Shown: positions 25,801-35,689 of the stretch, in pieces | How the letters are laid out: each line of letters starts with the position of its first letter | Numbering within the stretch: position 1 is the first letter of the stretch | NCBI RefSeq assembly: GCF_001017125.1 | Contig: NZ_JXOJ01000001.1 | Location: 328,133-392,132 of the forward strand | Source: Methanoculleus sediminis | GTDB taxonomy: Archaea > Halobacteriota > Methanomicrobia > Methanomicrobiales > Methanoculleaceae | DNA length: 64,000 bases | Reading direction: 5' to 3' | The notes under the pieces: generated by a model | Database searches by the model: none | The model's input: only the letters and a program-made list of their open reading frames with translations | Told to the model about the DNA's origin: nothing | Made by a program: the position numbers and the translations under genes

Positions 25801-27324
25801 ATGAAACTGACTGTGAAACTGCTCGATATCGAAAACCGGGGGGTTCTCCTCCACAGCACCGACGCACGGAGCATGCGGGTCCGCGACGGCGACCGCGTCC
25901 AGATCGTCGACGAAGCGACCGGAAAGACCGCCCAGGCTCACGTCGACACCACCGGGTCGCTCATCGAGCCGGGCGTCATAGGCATCTACCGGCCGGTGAA
26001 CACCACGCTCGCCGTCGACGAGGGAACCCCCGTCGAGGTCCGCGGCGCCGAGCGGCCGGCATCCCTTGAGCACATCAAGAAGAAGATGGACGGCGGCCGG
26101 TTCACCAAAGACGAGACCATGGATATCGTCAGGGATATCGTCGACGACGTCCTCTCGCCCGGCGAGATCACCGCTTACGTCACCGCTTCCTATATCAACG
26201 GCCTCGACATGGACGAGGTGGAATACCTGACGAGGGCCACGGTCGAGACCGGAGAACACCTCCGTTTCACCCGGCACCCCATCGTCGACAAACACTCCAT
26301 CGGGGGTGTCCCCGGGAACAAGATCACGCTCCTGATCGCCCCGATCATCGCCGCGAGCGGTCTTTTGATCCCCAAGACCAGCTCCCGCGCCATCACCGGC
26401 GCAGGGGGAACCGCCGACCTCATGGAAGTCCTCGCGCCCGTCTCGTTCCCGGCGCTCGAGGTGCAGCAGATGACCGAGAAGGTCGGCGGCGCCATCGTCT
26501 GGGGCGGTGCCACGAACATCGCCCCCGCCGACGACAAGATCATCACCTACGAGTATCCGCTCCGCATCGACGCCCGGGGCCAGATGATCGCGAGCGTCAT
26601 GGCGAAGAAGTTCGCCGTCGGCGCCGACCTCGTGGTCATCGATATCCCGGTCGGCCGGAACACCAAGATAGCAACGACCCAGGAAGGGCGCAAACTTGCC
26701 CGGGAGTTCATCGAACTCGGAGACCGGCTCGGCATGCGGGTCGAGTGCGCGTTAAGCTACGGGGAGTCGCTCGTCGGCCACACCATCGGCCCGAACCTCG
26801 AGGTGCGCGAGGCGCTCGCCGTCCTCGAGGGGGCGACCGAGCCGAACTCCCTGATCCAGAAGAGCCTCTCCCTCGCCGGGATCGCGCTCGAGATGGCCGG
26901 GAAGGCCGGGCCGGGGCAGGGTGCGCAGGCAGCCGCCGAGATCCTCCGGAGCGGCAAGGCACTCGAGAAGATGCGGCAGATCATCGAGATCCAGGGCGGC
27001 GATCCGACCGTGAAGGCCGAAGATATCGTTCCCGGGGAGTACTGTTTCGACGTCAGGGCGCCGCAGGACGGTTACGTCATCGAGCTGAACAACAGCGCTC
27101 TCGTCACGCTCGCCCGGCTCGCCGGTTCGCCCTATGACCACGGCGCGGGCCTGCTTGTCCACGCAAAGAAAGGAACCCGGGTCCGGAAAGGCGATCCCAT
27201 CTTCACCATCTACGCCGACCGCGAATGGCGGCTCGAGCGTGCGATCGAGGTCGGCCGGACGCTGATGCCGGTGCTTGTGGAAGGTATGGTACTTGAACGT
27301 ATCCCTCATGAACGGTGGGTGTAA
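25801..27324 (+). CDS. deoA: AMP phosphorylase (DeoA-family, archaeal type)
   Basis: 507 aa, the archaeal AMPpase length rather than the 430-440 aa of bacterial thymidine phosphorylase. N-terminal 80-residue beta domain ([17 protein letters not shown]) is specific to the archaeal type; the catalytic block contains [30 protein letters not shown] and the C-terminal [12 protein letters not shown]. It phosphorolyses AMP to adenine and ribose-1,5-bisphosphate, the first step of the AMP-to-3-phosphoglycerate route with e2b2 isomerase and form III RuBisCO, neither of which is in the window. Confidence 0.92.
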   Translation: MKLTVKLLDIENRGVLLHSTDARSMRVRDGDRVQIVDEATGKTAQAHVDTTGSLIEPGVIGIYRPVNTTLAVDEGTPVEVRGAERPASLEHIKKKMDGGRFTKDETMDIVRDIVDDVLSPGEITAYVTASYINGLDMDEVEYLTRATVETGEHLRFTRHPIVDKHSIGGVPGNKITLLIAPIIAASGLLIPKTSSRAITGAGGTADLMEVLAPVSFPALEVQQMTEKVGGAIVWGGATNIAPADDKIITYEYPLRIDARGQMIASVMAKKFAVGADLVVIDIPVGRNTKIATTQEGRKLAREFIELGDRLGMRVECALSYGESLVGHTIGPNLEVREALAVLEGATEPNSLIQKSLSLAGIALEMAGKAGPGQGAQAAAEILRSGKALEKMRQIIEIQGGDPTVKAEDIVPGEYCFDVRAPQDGYVIELNNSALVTLARLAGSPYDHGAGLLVHAKKGTRVRKGDPIFTIYADREWRLERAIEVGRTLMPVLVEGMVLERIPHERWV

Positions 27325-27364
27325 ACCGATGCACTCAAATTTTCGACCGCAGTAATACTCTTCC

Positions 27365-28759
27365 ATGAAGAAAAGTCGTCTTGCTATAGCCATCCTTATC
27401 TCCTGCGTCCTCCTCTGCTGCTCGGCGCAGGCGGTCACCCTGCGCATCAGCGTGGCCGACGATAAGACCGATGACGCGCTTGCCGATGCCTCGATATACA
27501 TCGACGGGGACTACGTGGGAAGCACCAACTCGGCTGGAATCTACTCCTACGTCCATTCCGGGAAGAAAGACCTCTACCTGAAGGTCGTCCGGAAAGGCTA
27601 CCGGAACTGGGTGGAATACGTCGATTACGACGCGACCCGTGTCGGGGTCGATATGATACGGGAGGACGCGACCCTCACGTTCGAACTCTACGACGCGGGA
27701 ACCCTGAAACCGATCGTAGGCGGCGTGGTGCGCGTTACGGGTACCGATTACTCCGATTCGGAGGTCACCGGCAGCACCGGAACCGTGAATTTCCCGGTGA
27801 AGGCGGGTGATTTGTACAATGCCGAGATCCGCGCATCGGGATACCACGACCTCTCAAAGACCGTGCAGATGGAGAGCAGCGGCAGAACGGTCCAGTGCCT
27901 GCTCTTCTCCAACGACATCCTGGGTGTCCAGGTGCTGGATGCCGAGACTTCCGCCCCGCTCAAGGATGCGGAGGTGTATGTCGATAACGCGCGCGCCGGG
28001 GTGACCGACGCCGACGGCAGGCTGCAGTTCCACCTGGAACGGGCGAAGAGGTACTCCTTCAGGGTAACGGCGCCCGATTACCAGCCCTACCAGGAGAGCC
28101 GCTACCTCGAGGTGGACGACGTCTTCCTCCCGGTACGTCTCTCGAAGTCGGAATATCCCGTCTCGATAACGGTCTTCAATGAGGCGACGAAGCCGGTCGA
28201 AGGGGCTGAAATCTATCTTAACGGGACGTTGCAGGGCAAGACCAGCCAGTACGGCAGGTTCATGCTCTCCAATATCCATGCAGGAATCTACGAGATCGTG
28301 GTGCGAGCGTCCGGTTACGAGGACTGGAGCGAGACGCGCCAGATCTCCGGGCAGGGCGAGGATATCGTCGCCGAACTCGGTTACGACCGGGCGAGCGTGA
28401 CCATCCGCGCACAAGACCCTGACCAGAACCCGGTTGCCGGAGCGGTCGTTGTCATCGATGGTCAGGTCGTCGGGGTGACCGATAGCCTGGGATGTCTCAA
28501 GACGGTGCTCGTCACGAACAAGGTGCATGCCGTCACCGCTGCCTGTGACGGTTACCGGAACATCTCAATCGATGCCGATATCCCGCTCGGCATAACCGAG
28601 ACCACCGTTCCGCTCGTCATGGAACAGGATTTCAATGTCTGGGTGCTCGTGGCCGGTGTCGGGGTTGCTGCTGCAGCCCTCATCGGTGCGGTCATGGTCT
28701 TCCGGCACAGGCGGGCGGGACGAAATAGGGGCAGGTCACGCGGTCGGGATAGCCTGTAG
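27365..28759 (+). CDS. Surface protein with PEGA/carboxypeptidase-regulatory-like repeats and C-terminal anchor helix
   Basis: 464 aa. Signal peptide 1-23, then about five beta-sandwich repeats of 75-80 residues, each with a motif like G-A-x-V-Y-I/V-D-G-x-x-x-G-x-T-D-x-x-G (SIYIDGDYVGSTN, EVYVDNARAGVTD, EIYLNGTLQGKTS, VVVIDGQVVGVTD). One membrane helix near 423-446 and a basic tail (RHRRAGRNRGRSRGRD) on the cytoplasmic side. Such proteins bind other surface components or glycans. It sits between AMP phosphorylase and two giant secreted proteins, in what appears to be a surface-protein island. Confidence 0.85.
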   Translation: MKKSRLAIAILISCVLLCCSAQAVTLRISVADDKTDDALADASIYIDGDYVGSTNSAGIYSYVHSGKKDLYLKVVRKGYRNWVEYVDYDATRVGVDMIREDATLTFELYDAGTLKPIVGGVVRVTGTDYSDSEVTGSTGTVNFPVKAGDLYNAEIRASGYHDLSKTVQMESSGRTVQCLLFSNDILGVQVLDAETSAPLKDAEVYVDNARAGVTDADGRLQFHLERAKRYSFRVTAPDYQPYQESRYLEVDDVFLPVRLSKSEYPVSITVFNEATKPVEGAEIYLNGTLQGKTSQYGRFMLSNIHAGIYEIVVRASGYEDWSETRQISGQGEDIVAELGYDRASVTIRAQDPDQNPVAGAVVVIDGQVVGVTDSLGCLKTVLVTNKVHAVTAACDGYRNISIDADIPLGITETTVPLVMEQDFNVWVLVAGVGVAAAALIGAVMVFRHRRAGRNRGRSRGRDSL

Positions 28760-28770
28760 TTCCCCAACCC

Positions 28771-28777
28771 TTTTTTT
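28771..28777 (+). terminator. Poly-T terminator after the PEGA-like gene
   Basis: T7 eleven nt after the stop codon, followed by a C-run. Confidence 0.5.
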
Positions 28778-28982
28778 CCCGGTTCGGGCTCCGGCAGTGC
28801 ATTTCTCCCTCGGCCCGGCGACCGGATTCGTCCATGGAGAAAAGATATTTGTGCGTGAAGACGGGTCGGTATTTTTTCTTTCATCAATGAGATGCTCTGC
28901 AGAAATATATGTTCAATTTGGGCAGATATTATTGGTTGATTAGGGAAAGGGGCTTTTTGAGCCGTCCCTCTAACTGGCAACA

Positions 28983-28990
28983 TTTATATG
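28983..28990 (+). promoter_or_regulatory. TATA box of the first Ig/VWA gene
   Basis: TTTATATG predicts a start near 29011, 12 nt before the ATG; GGTGA of the ribosome site lies between. Confidence 0.55.
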
Positions 28991-29022
28991 GTATGGTGTG
29001 TCAGGAAGACATACGGTGACGT

Positions 29023-32000
29023 ATGAACGGATGGACGTATGCATGCCTGACGGTAGGGCTGCTCTTTCTCGCGGCCCCTGCCGGGGCGCTGATACCTGAC
29101 GATATTATCCTTAGCACTGATAAGCCGTGGCTGGTAGCGGGAAGTGGGGAGACCGCGACCGTCACGATACTGGTCACAAACGGCACTCCTGCCAATCCGA
29201 TCTCCGGTGTTGCCGTCGATCTCGCGGTGGACGGCACCTACGGGAGCATCTCGCCCGTGTACGTGACCACGGACGGTAACGGAAAGGCCACGGCGACCTT
29301 CAGGCATGGGACGCGCAGCGGGACTGCGACGATCACGGCGACGGTGTCGGAGGGGGTGGATGGACCCCTGACCCGGTTCGGCGAGCAGCAGATCGACCAC
29401 GCGGCGCCGCATACGGTTGCCAATACCTGGTACGAGCCGAAAGTGACCGCCGGGAAGACGACGGAGATCGTCGTCCGGATGGAGGACCGGTACGGAAACG
29501 TGATTGATAACCGACGTGAGGTCGAGACCGTGCTCTTCACGGTGGGTCAGATCGAGGGTGGTACGGGCGCGACGTTCGTCAACGGCACGGACGAGATCTC
29601 GGTGCCGGTGGATGCAAACGGGAACGCCACCGCGACGCTCCGGGTCGATACGGTGGCCGGGGAGAACCTTGTCTCTATCTACCCTCCGGCGCCGCTGGTG
29701 ATCCCGGGCTTCTCCATCACCGGCGAGGGGGGGCTGCCGGCCAGCATCACGCAGGAGGTCACTCCGTCCAGCGGTTCGGTTCCGGCCGACGGGACGACGA
29801 AGGTTTCGTTCACCTACACACTGCTCGACGAGTATGGGAATCCCTCCGGCGAGCAGGGCCTCTGGGTGAACGCCACACTGAAACGGTTGAGTCAGCCGGA
29901 TGAGTACGAGAGCCGTCTCCTCAACACCAACTCATATGGACAGGTGATGATCACCTACGGGCCCGAGGACTCCGTCGGCATGGCCATCATCACCGCGACG
30001 GCGGCTGTGAACGAGAGCGTGAGCATATCGCAGAACGTCGAGTTCACCAGCACCGATCCGACGAACATGCTCCTCACAGCAAACCCGCAGTCGATGCCGA
30101 GCCGGGATGTCAACGGAAACTCGGTCGCGCAACTCCGGGCCAAGGTGATGGATATCAGGGGGAACCCTGTCGGGGGGGAGACGGTTACGTTCGAGATCGT
30201 ATCGAAGAACTGCACGCCTTATGTCCAGACCACGGAACCGGAACTGGTAGCGCTCTCGAGTGTTACCAACGACAACGGGTATGCAATCGTGGAGTTCCGG
30301 CCGGGTGAGTTCACGATCGACCCGGACGTCGTGGGCTGGAGCGACACCGCGACCGGGACGGCGACCGTCCGGGCGACGTGGGAGAATGTCAGCCGGGATA
30401 TCGTCCTGACCTGGAAAAACTACCCCTACCTCTCGGTGGAGACGGAGGTCTCCCCCGAGACGGTGGCGGTGAACGATACGGTCGACGTCACGATCCGGCT
30501 GCGGGGCGACGGCTGGGCGCTCCAGCCGGATCCGATCGACGTGGTGCTGGTGATCGACCGGTCGGGGAGTATGGGTTATACTGATGTGAGCCCGACGAGG
30601 ATGGCGGCAGCAAAAACAGCGGCATCCACGTTCATCGATCAGATGAGTTCCGATCGAGATCGGATTGGCCTGGTCTCGTTCTCCTCCTCTACGACGGTGG
30701 ATAACGAACTGGGCGATTCTTTCGAAGCGGTAACCGCAAACCTGAATGATCTCAACGCGAACGGTGCCACGCAGTTGCGGCGGGGGATCTACGAGGCGAT
30801 TCTCATGCAGAAGGAGAACGCGGATCGGCCCGAGGCCGTCAAAGCTGTTGTCGTCATGACCGACGGGGATTGGAACTACGACGGAAGCCCGATTGGGCAC
30901 GGGACGGGGTATCCCGCGGATTCGGCATGGGCCTACACGTTCAGCGGCAGCAACCTCGAGCCGGACAATTACCGGTATTACAATGGCCTCGGCGGAACGC
31001 TGCAGAGCGACACGAAATGGTATAGCCCATGGCATTCTTATCGTAGTTATAATTTCTGCGACGACGGTGAGTCCACCAACCAGAATATGTCCCGGTTTGC
31101 AAGCGACAACAACGTGAAACTCTACATGATCACGTTTGCCTACAACCCCAGCACAACAGTCCGCGATACGATGGACATACTCTCGACCTCGACCGGCGGA
31201 TTCTATGAGCATGCTCAGAACGGTGATGATCTCACTGACATATACGAGCGTATTGCCGGCGAACTCAAGACCGAGGCCGGCGTCGATACCGAACTGGACG
31301 TCGTCTTCGAGAACGTCGAGGTGAACGGGAATTTCACCTCCGGAACCGGTGTGTTCGACTATGTCCACGAAGACGGGGTATCGACCACCATCGAGAGCTG
31401 GGTCGACAACGAAACAGGGCACCATGAGATCATCCCCCGCTATACCCGCGACGACACGCCGAACTGGACCGCGTCGAACCCGCACCTCCCCTTCAACATC
31501 GGCACCGTGCGCCTCGGCCAGACCTGGGAGACGACCTTCAGGCTTGCGGTGAAGACGGAAGGCAACATCAACATCTTCGGCCCGGGTTCGACGATCTCGT
31601 TCAACAACGGCACCGATTCGCTTGAACTCCCCGACACCTTCATCACGGCCGTACCCCTGAACAACACCGGGATGAACTTTGCGGCGCTGGAGATCGACAA
31701 CCTCGTGTTCACAGGCACGATGCCGATCGACGAGCTCCTCCCGGTCGCCTGGGACCTCAATTACACCGGTCTCTACGACGTGACGGAGGATGTCTTCTAT
31801 TCAAACGACAATGAGTACACCTGGGTGAGGTTCGACTCGCTTTCCGCCACGAATACGACGACAGGCGGCACATCCACGCTGAATGTGAGGGGCCTCGGCC
31901 TCCCGCCCGGCGAATACATCATCTGGGTCCGTGGTTATGCACCGGATACCGATGACGCCTCGGAAAAGATTACTCTGAATGTAACTGCCGGGGCGACCGG

Positions 32001-32025
32001 AGGCTCGTATATACGCATCCAGTGA
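29023..32025 (+). CDS. Giant secreted protein with Ig-like (invasin-type) domains and a VWA domain, copy 1
   Basis: 1000 aa. Signal peptide 1-24. Ig-like/Big_1-type domains at about 28-120, 125-235, 238-345 and 350-465, seen from repeated GNP(V/S)-G and G-x-A-T-A-T-F-R/L blocks. A von Willebrand A domain starts after NYPYLSVETEVSPETV and has a complete MIDAS: D512-x-S514-x-S516 (DRSGSM), Thr in GATQLRRGI, and Asp in VVMTDGDW. The last 250 residues are beta-rich and end in GSYIRIQ with no membrane helix or PGF-CTERM. Likely metal-dependent adhesion or wall assembly; the ligand is unknown. Confidence 0.88.
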   Translation: MNGWTYACLTVGLLFLAAPAGALIPDDIILSTDKPWLVAGSGETATVTILVTNGTPANPISGVAVDLAVDGTYGSISPVYVTTDGNGKATATFRHGTRSGTATITATVSEGVDGPLTRFGEQQIDHAAPHTVANTWYEPKVTAGKTTEIVVRMEDRYGNVIDNRREVETVLFTVGQIEGGTGATFVNGTDEISVPVDANGNATATLRVDTVAGENLVSIYPPAPLVIPGFSITGEGGLPASITQEVTPSSGSVPADGTTKVSFTYTLLDEYGNPSGEQGLWVNATLKRLSQPDEYESRLLNTNSYGQVMITYGPEDSVGMAIITATAAVNESVSISQNVEFTSTDPTNMLLTANPQSMPSRDVNGNSVAQLRAKVMDIRGNPVGGETVTFEIVSKNCTPYVQTTEPELVALSSVTNDNGYAIVEFRPGEFTIDPDVVGWSDTATGTATVRATWENVSRDIVLTWKNYPYLSVETEVSPETVAVNDTVDVTIRLRGDGWALQPDPIDVVLVIDRSGSMGYTDVSPTRMAAAKTAASTFIDQMSSDRDRIGLVSFSSSTTVDNELGDSFEAVTANLNDLNANGATQLRRGIYEAILMQKENADRPEAVKAVVVMTDGDWNYDGSPIGHGTGYPADSAWAYTFSGSNLEPDNYRYYNGLGGTLQSDTKWYSPWHSYRSYNFCDDGESTNQNMSRFASDNNVKLYMITFAYNPSTTVRDTMDILSTSTGGFYEHAQNGDDLTDIYERIAGELKTEAGVDTELDVVFENVEVNGNFTSGTGVFDYVHEDGVSTTIESWVDNETGHHEIIPRYTRDDTPNWTASNPHLPFNIGTVRLGQTWETTFRLAVKTEGNINIFGPGSTISFNNGTDSLELPDTFITAVPLNNTGMNFAALEIDNLVFTGTMPIDELLPVAWDLNYTGLYDVTEDVFYSNDNEYTWVRFDSLSATNTTTGGTSTLNVRGLGLPPGEYIIWVRGYAPDTDDASEKITLNVTAGATGGSYIRIQ

Positions 32026-32040
32026 GAGGCACCGGAACTC

Positions 32041-32046
32041 TTTTTT
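32041..32046 (+). terminator. Poly-T terminator after Ig/VWA copy 1
   Basis: T6 beginning 16 nt after the stop codon. Confidence 0.45.
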
Positions 32047-32525
32047 GCGGGTGGGGTGCGGCCCCGGGCCCCCGCGGCCCGTACTCCTGTCCTGCGCCTT
32101 GCAGGGCTCAATCCTTATTTTTATCGGCCCCTGCGCCTGACGGCCATGGAACTCTTCTTCCGAGACCTGCATCCTCCGGAGGCACAGGATAACCTGCAGG
32201 GTTCGCTGCCCGGGCACCTTCCGGTTACCTGCACGCACCTGTATTTATCCATCGCGGAACGTTCGCCGCCCTCCCCGGGGCGCCTCATATCTTGGTCTGT
32301 GCATTTACGTTTTAACTGGTTAATTGAGCCTATTTTGATTGTTTTACGAATTTTTTATGTGTAAAAATTACCGGGGAGTATCACTATATGATTGTTGTGG
32401 GGCGGGGATGATCTTTTGTCCGCTTCAGGACTGAAAAATACGTTATAATATCTGTTTTTTAGACATTTTGGTGGATTAAGTGGGCTTTCAACGTCCCCCT
32501 CCGGATCGGGATCAAATGAAAACTC
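32047..32525 (+). other. Intergenic tract between the two Ig/VWA genes
   Basis: A GC-rich first part (to about 32290) and an unusually AT-rich second part (32300-32525). Nothing coding is convincing. The short plus frame at 32056-32364 lacks a signal or family resemblance. Confidence 0.5.
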
Positions 32526-32534
32526 TTATATATA
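32526..32534 (+). promoter_or_regulatory. TATA box of the second Ig/VWA gene
   Basis: TTATATATA predicts transcription from about 32555. An upstream in-frame ATG at 32539 would then be outside the mRNA, so the ATG at 32566 is the start. Confidence 0.6.
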
Positions 32535-32565
32535 TTGTATGGGATCACGGCTCCCTGATCTCAGT

Positions 32566-35523
32566 ATGAATTTTAAAAAAGTATCACTCCTCGCGATCCT
32601 GCTCTGCCTGATCGTTCCTGCGGTGGGTGCGACCGGTCCCGACCGGATCATCATATCGAGCGATGCCGGTTGTCTGGCGGCAGGCGGAGCCGATCCCGCT
32701 GAAATAGTCGTGCAGGTCTTCGACGAGAACGGGATGCCGCTCGACAACTGCACCGTGGCGTTCGAGGCCGACCCGGTCTTCGGCCGCATCTCGCCCGCAA
32801 CCGTCACCACCGGTGCATCCGGAACCGCGACCGCAACGTTCATCCCCGGCAAGACGAGCGGCGTCGCCGTGATAATCGCACGGTCCGGTGCTGTAGAGGG
32901 GACATTTCTCCTCCCGATCGACCACGGTCCACCCTGCCGCATCACGCACCTCGACTACGAATATGAGGTGGCCGCGGGCAACGTCACCGTCATCACCGTG
33001 GGGCTGGCCGACCGGTACGGCAACCCGGTGGACGATACCCGGGGCACCGAGGCCGTCCGCTTCAGCGTCGGTTCGATCGGCGACGATGCCGTCTTCATCG
33101 ACGACGGGGGGGCGACGGTGCCCGAGATCGAGCGGACGGTCAATGCCACGGGATTCGTCCAAGTGCCCTTCAGAACCGGCCGAACCGTGGGTGAGAACAT
33201 TGTCCGGATAACCGCTCTTTCAGGCGGGGTAAACCGCTACATCTCCATCCATGGGCTGCCCACCGGACTTCCGGGCGCAATTGCCGCCTCGATCAGTCCC
33301 GATGCCGATCCGGACCCCTACCAGCCCGCCGATGGCGAGAGCACGTTTACCCTGACGTACCGGCTCTTCGACTCCTGGGGCAACCCCGCATCCGGCCGGG
33401 ACATCCGGGTCGCCACATCGCTTGCAGGGGAAGGCACCGTCCTGACGACGAACGGTTCGGGCGTCGCCCGCCTCACCTACGGCCCGAAGGATACCACCGG
33501 CAGGATCACCGTCACCGCAACAGCCGTGGACAACGCAAGCGTGACGGTATCGCAGATTGTTGAGTTCGTTCACACCGCCCCTGCGGATATGCTCCTCTCG
33601 GCAAACCCGCAGTCCATGCCGAGCCTCGATGTGCCGGGCTCAAGACCGGCAACTCTCCGTGCGAAGGTTATCGACGCCAAAGGAAATCCGGTCGGCGGAG
33701 AAGACGTGACCTTCGCCATCCGAAACGTCGATGCCGGCGAATTCGTGCAGGTCGCCGCCCCCTATCTCTCCGCATCCTCTGCCGAGACCGATGACGACGG
33801 TTACGCTGTCGTCCGGTTCTACCCGGGCACGTTCACGACCGACCGGAACGATCCGCGCTGGAGCGCCGCGGCGAAAGGTGGGTGCGACGTCGCCGCTACA
33901 TGGAACGGCACCACCCGGACGATACCCCTGGCCTGGGAGAACTACCCCTATCTCTCGGTGGAGGCGGAGGTCTCTCCCGAAACGGTGGCGGTGAACGACA
34001 CGGTCGATGTCACGATCCGGCTAAAGGGCGATGGCTGGGCGCTCCAGCCGGACCCGATCGATGTAGTGCTCTGCACGGACCGGTCGGGAAGCATGCTCTA
34101 CGACGATCCCGATCGGATGCACTCGGTCCGCGAGGCGGCGAAGATGTTCGTGGATCAGTTCTCGGAGAACCATGATCGCGCGGCCACTGTCTCATTCGGG
34201 CGAGCGGGGTATATCTCGCGCCCCGGCGCCAGTTCCGGTATCGGCACGCGTGAAATCGACAACGACTATACGTATCCGAAGACTTACGGCGACCACGCAA
34301 CGCTTGATCTCGGGCTGACCTATGATCTCCAGGTGGTCAAGGATGCGCTCGACGGCATCGTCCCCGACCACGGCACCCCGCTCCGGCACGGGGTGAAGAT
34401 CTCGATCGACCACCTGGTCGCCCGTTCAAACAACGGTTCGGTAAGGGCCGTGGTGCTCCTCTCCGACGGGGACTACAACTGGTACGGCGACCCGCTTGCC
34501 CGGGGTTCGGGTTCGACCTATTACTCGCCGGAGCAATACGGAACACTGACCCGGAGTTACTACCGGTACGGGGATCTCCCCTCGAACTGGCAGAACCTGG
34601 CGGCTTACGCTGCGGATAACAACATCCGCATCTTCACGATCTCGTACTCGGAGAGCCTCTCCGGTGACGCGAGATCGACGTTGCAGAGCATTGCCGAATC
34701 GACTGGGGGGAGATATTACCACGCACCGGGTCCGGATGCCCTGGAGCCGATTTACACCGAGATCGCCGGTGTCCTCAAGACGGAAGCCGGTATCAACACC
34801 ACGATGGGCCTCGACTTCAGCACGATCCGGGTCAACGGCGAAGACCGGGAAGGGAGGAACGTATTCTCCTACGTTTACGAAGACGGGGTATCGACCGTCA
34901 TCGAGAGCGTGGTCGAGAACGAGACGGGTCATTGTGTGATTATTCCGAAACGATCCGTCAACCAGATCGATGACTGGAGCGACGACCGGAACCTGGAGTT
35001 CGAGATCGGGACGGTTCACCTCGGCCAGACCTGGGAGGCGACGTTCCGCCTGAGGGTGCTTGCCGACGGCAACATCAACGTCTTCGGACCCGGGTCCCGG
35101 ATACGGTTCAACGACGCGGCGGAACTCGCCCTCCCCGACACCTTCGTCACGGCCGTTCCGGATCTCACCAACACAGGTTTCGGCTCCGCGGCGCTCACGC
35201 TCTCAAACCCGCGCTACACCTGTGCAGAACCGGTCGAGGAGCTCCTCACCGCTGCCTGGGACCTCGCCTACACCGGAGCGGCGACCGTGACCGAGTCCGT
35301 GGAATACTCGAACGACGGCGGCCTCTCCTGGGTGCGGTGCGGCACCCTGACCGCAGACGGTACCGTGACCGGTGAAACCGCCTCTCTCCATGTCCGGGAA
35401 CTCCCGCCGGGTGAATACCGGATCCGGGTACGCGCTTTTGCAGACGACGTACCCGATGCCGGCTTGCTCTTTCCACCCATTCAGGTCGGAGAGCCGCACA
35501 GGGCATACATCCGGCTCATGTAA
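32566..35523 (+). CDS. Giant secreted protein with Ig-like domains and a VWA domain, copy 2
   Basis: 985 aa, collinear with the preceding gene: signal peptide 1-22, Ig-like domains to about 455, then the linker NYPYLSVEAEVSPETV that differs from copy 1 by single residues, a VWA domain with MIDAS D505-x-S507-x-S509, Thr in DHGTPLRHG and Asp in VVLLSDGDYN, and a beta-rich C-terminus ending RAYIRLM without anchor. The pair arose by tandem duplication. The VWA loops differ most in length and residues, which suggests different ligands. The start is set by the TATA position and signal peptide. Confidence 0.88.
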   Translation: MNFKKVSLLAILLCLIVPAVGATGPDRIIISSDAGCLAAGGADPAEIVVQVFDENGMPLDNCTVAFEADPVFGRISPATVTTGASGTATATFIPGKTSGVAVIIARSGAVEGTFLLPIDHGPPCRITHLDYEYEVAAGNVTVITVGLADRYGNPVDDTRGTEAVRFSVGSIGDDAVFIDDGGATVPEIERTVNATGFVQVPFRTGRTVGENIVRITALSGGVNRYISIHGLPTGLPGAIAASISPDADPDPYQPADGESTFTLTYRLFDSWGNPASGRDIRVATSLAGEGTVLTTNGSGVARLTYGPKDTTGRITVTATAVDNASVTVSQIVEFVHTAPADMLLSANPQSMPSLDVPGSRPATLRAKVIDAKGNPVGGEDVTFAIRNVDAGEFVQVAAPYLSASSAETDDDGYAVVRFYPGTFTTDRNDPRWSAAAKGGCDVAATWNGTTRTIPLAWENYPYLSVEAEVSPETVAVNDTVDVTIRLKGDGWALQPDPIDVVLCTDRSGSMLYDDPDRMHSVREAAKMFVDQFSENHDRAATVSFGRAGYISRPGASSGIGTREIDNDYTYPKTYGDHATLDLGLTYDLQVVKDALDGIVPDHGTPLRHGVKISIDHLVARSNNGSVRAVVLLSDGDYNWYGDPLARGSGSTYYSPEQYGTLTRSYYRYGDLPSNWQNLAAYAADNNIRIFTISYSESLSGDARSTLQSIAESTGGRYYHAPGPDALEPIYTEIAGVLKTEAGINTTMGLDFSTIRVNGEDREGRNVFSYVYEDGVSTVIESVVENETGHCVIIPKRSVNQIDDWSDDRNLEFEIGTVHLGQTWEATFRLRVLADGNINVFGPGSRIRFNDAAELALPDTFVTAVPDLTNTGFGSAALTLSNPRYTCAEPVEELLTAAWDLAYTGAATVTESVEYSNDGGLSWVRCGTLTADGTVTGETASLHVRELPPGEYRIRVRAFADDVPDAGLLFPPIQVGEPHRAYIRLM

Positions 35524-35562
35524 CGATATTCGGGTGCGTGGACCACGCACCCCAAAAACCAA

Positions 35563-35634
35563 CGGACCCAGCGGGAATTGAACCCGCGTCCTTGGGTTCG
35601 AAGCCCAAAAGGATGTCCACTACCCCATGGGTCC
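35563..35634 (-). tRNA. tRNA-Arg (TCG)
   Basis: Acceptor GGACCCA/TGGGTCC, anticodon stem TTGGG/CCCAA with loop CTTCGAA giving TCG, T arm GCGGGTTCAATTCCCGC, discriminator G. CCA is not encoded. Confidence 0.97.
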
Positions 35635-35689
35635 CCTCTTCGGTTTCTATCATAAGTTATTAAGCGTTTTTGTGCCAGTACTCTATACA

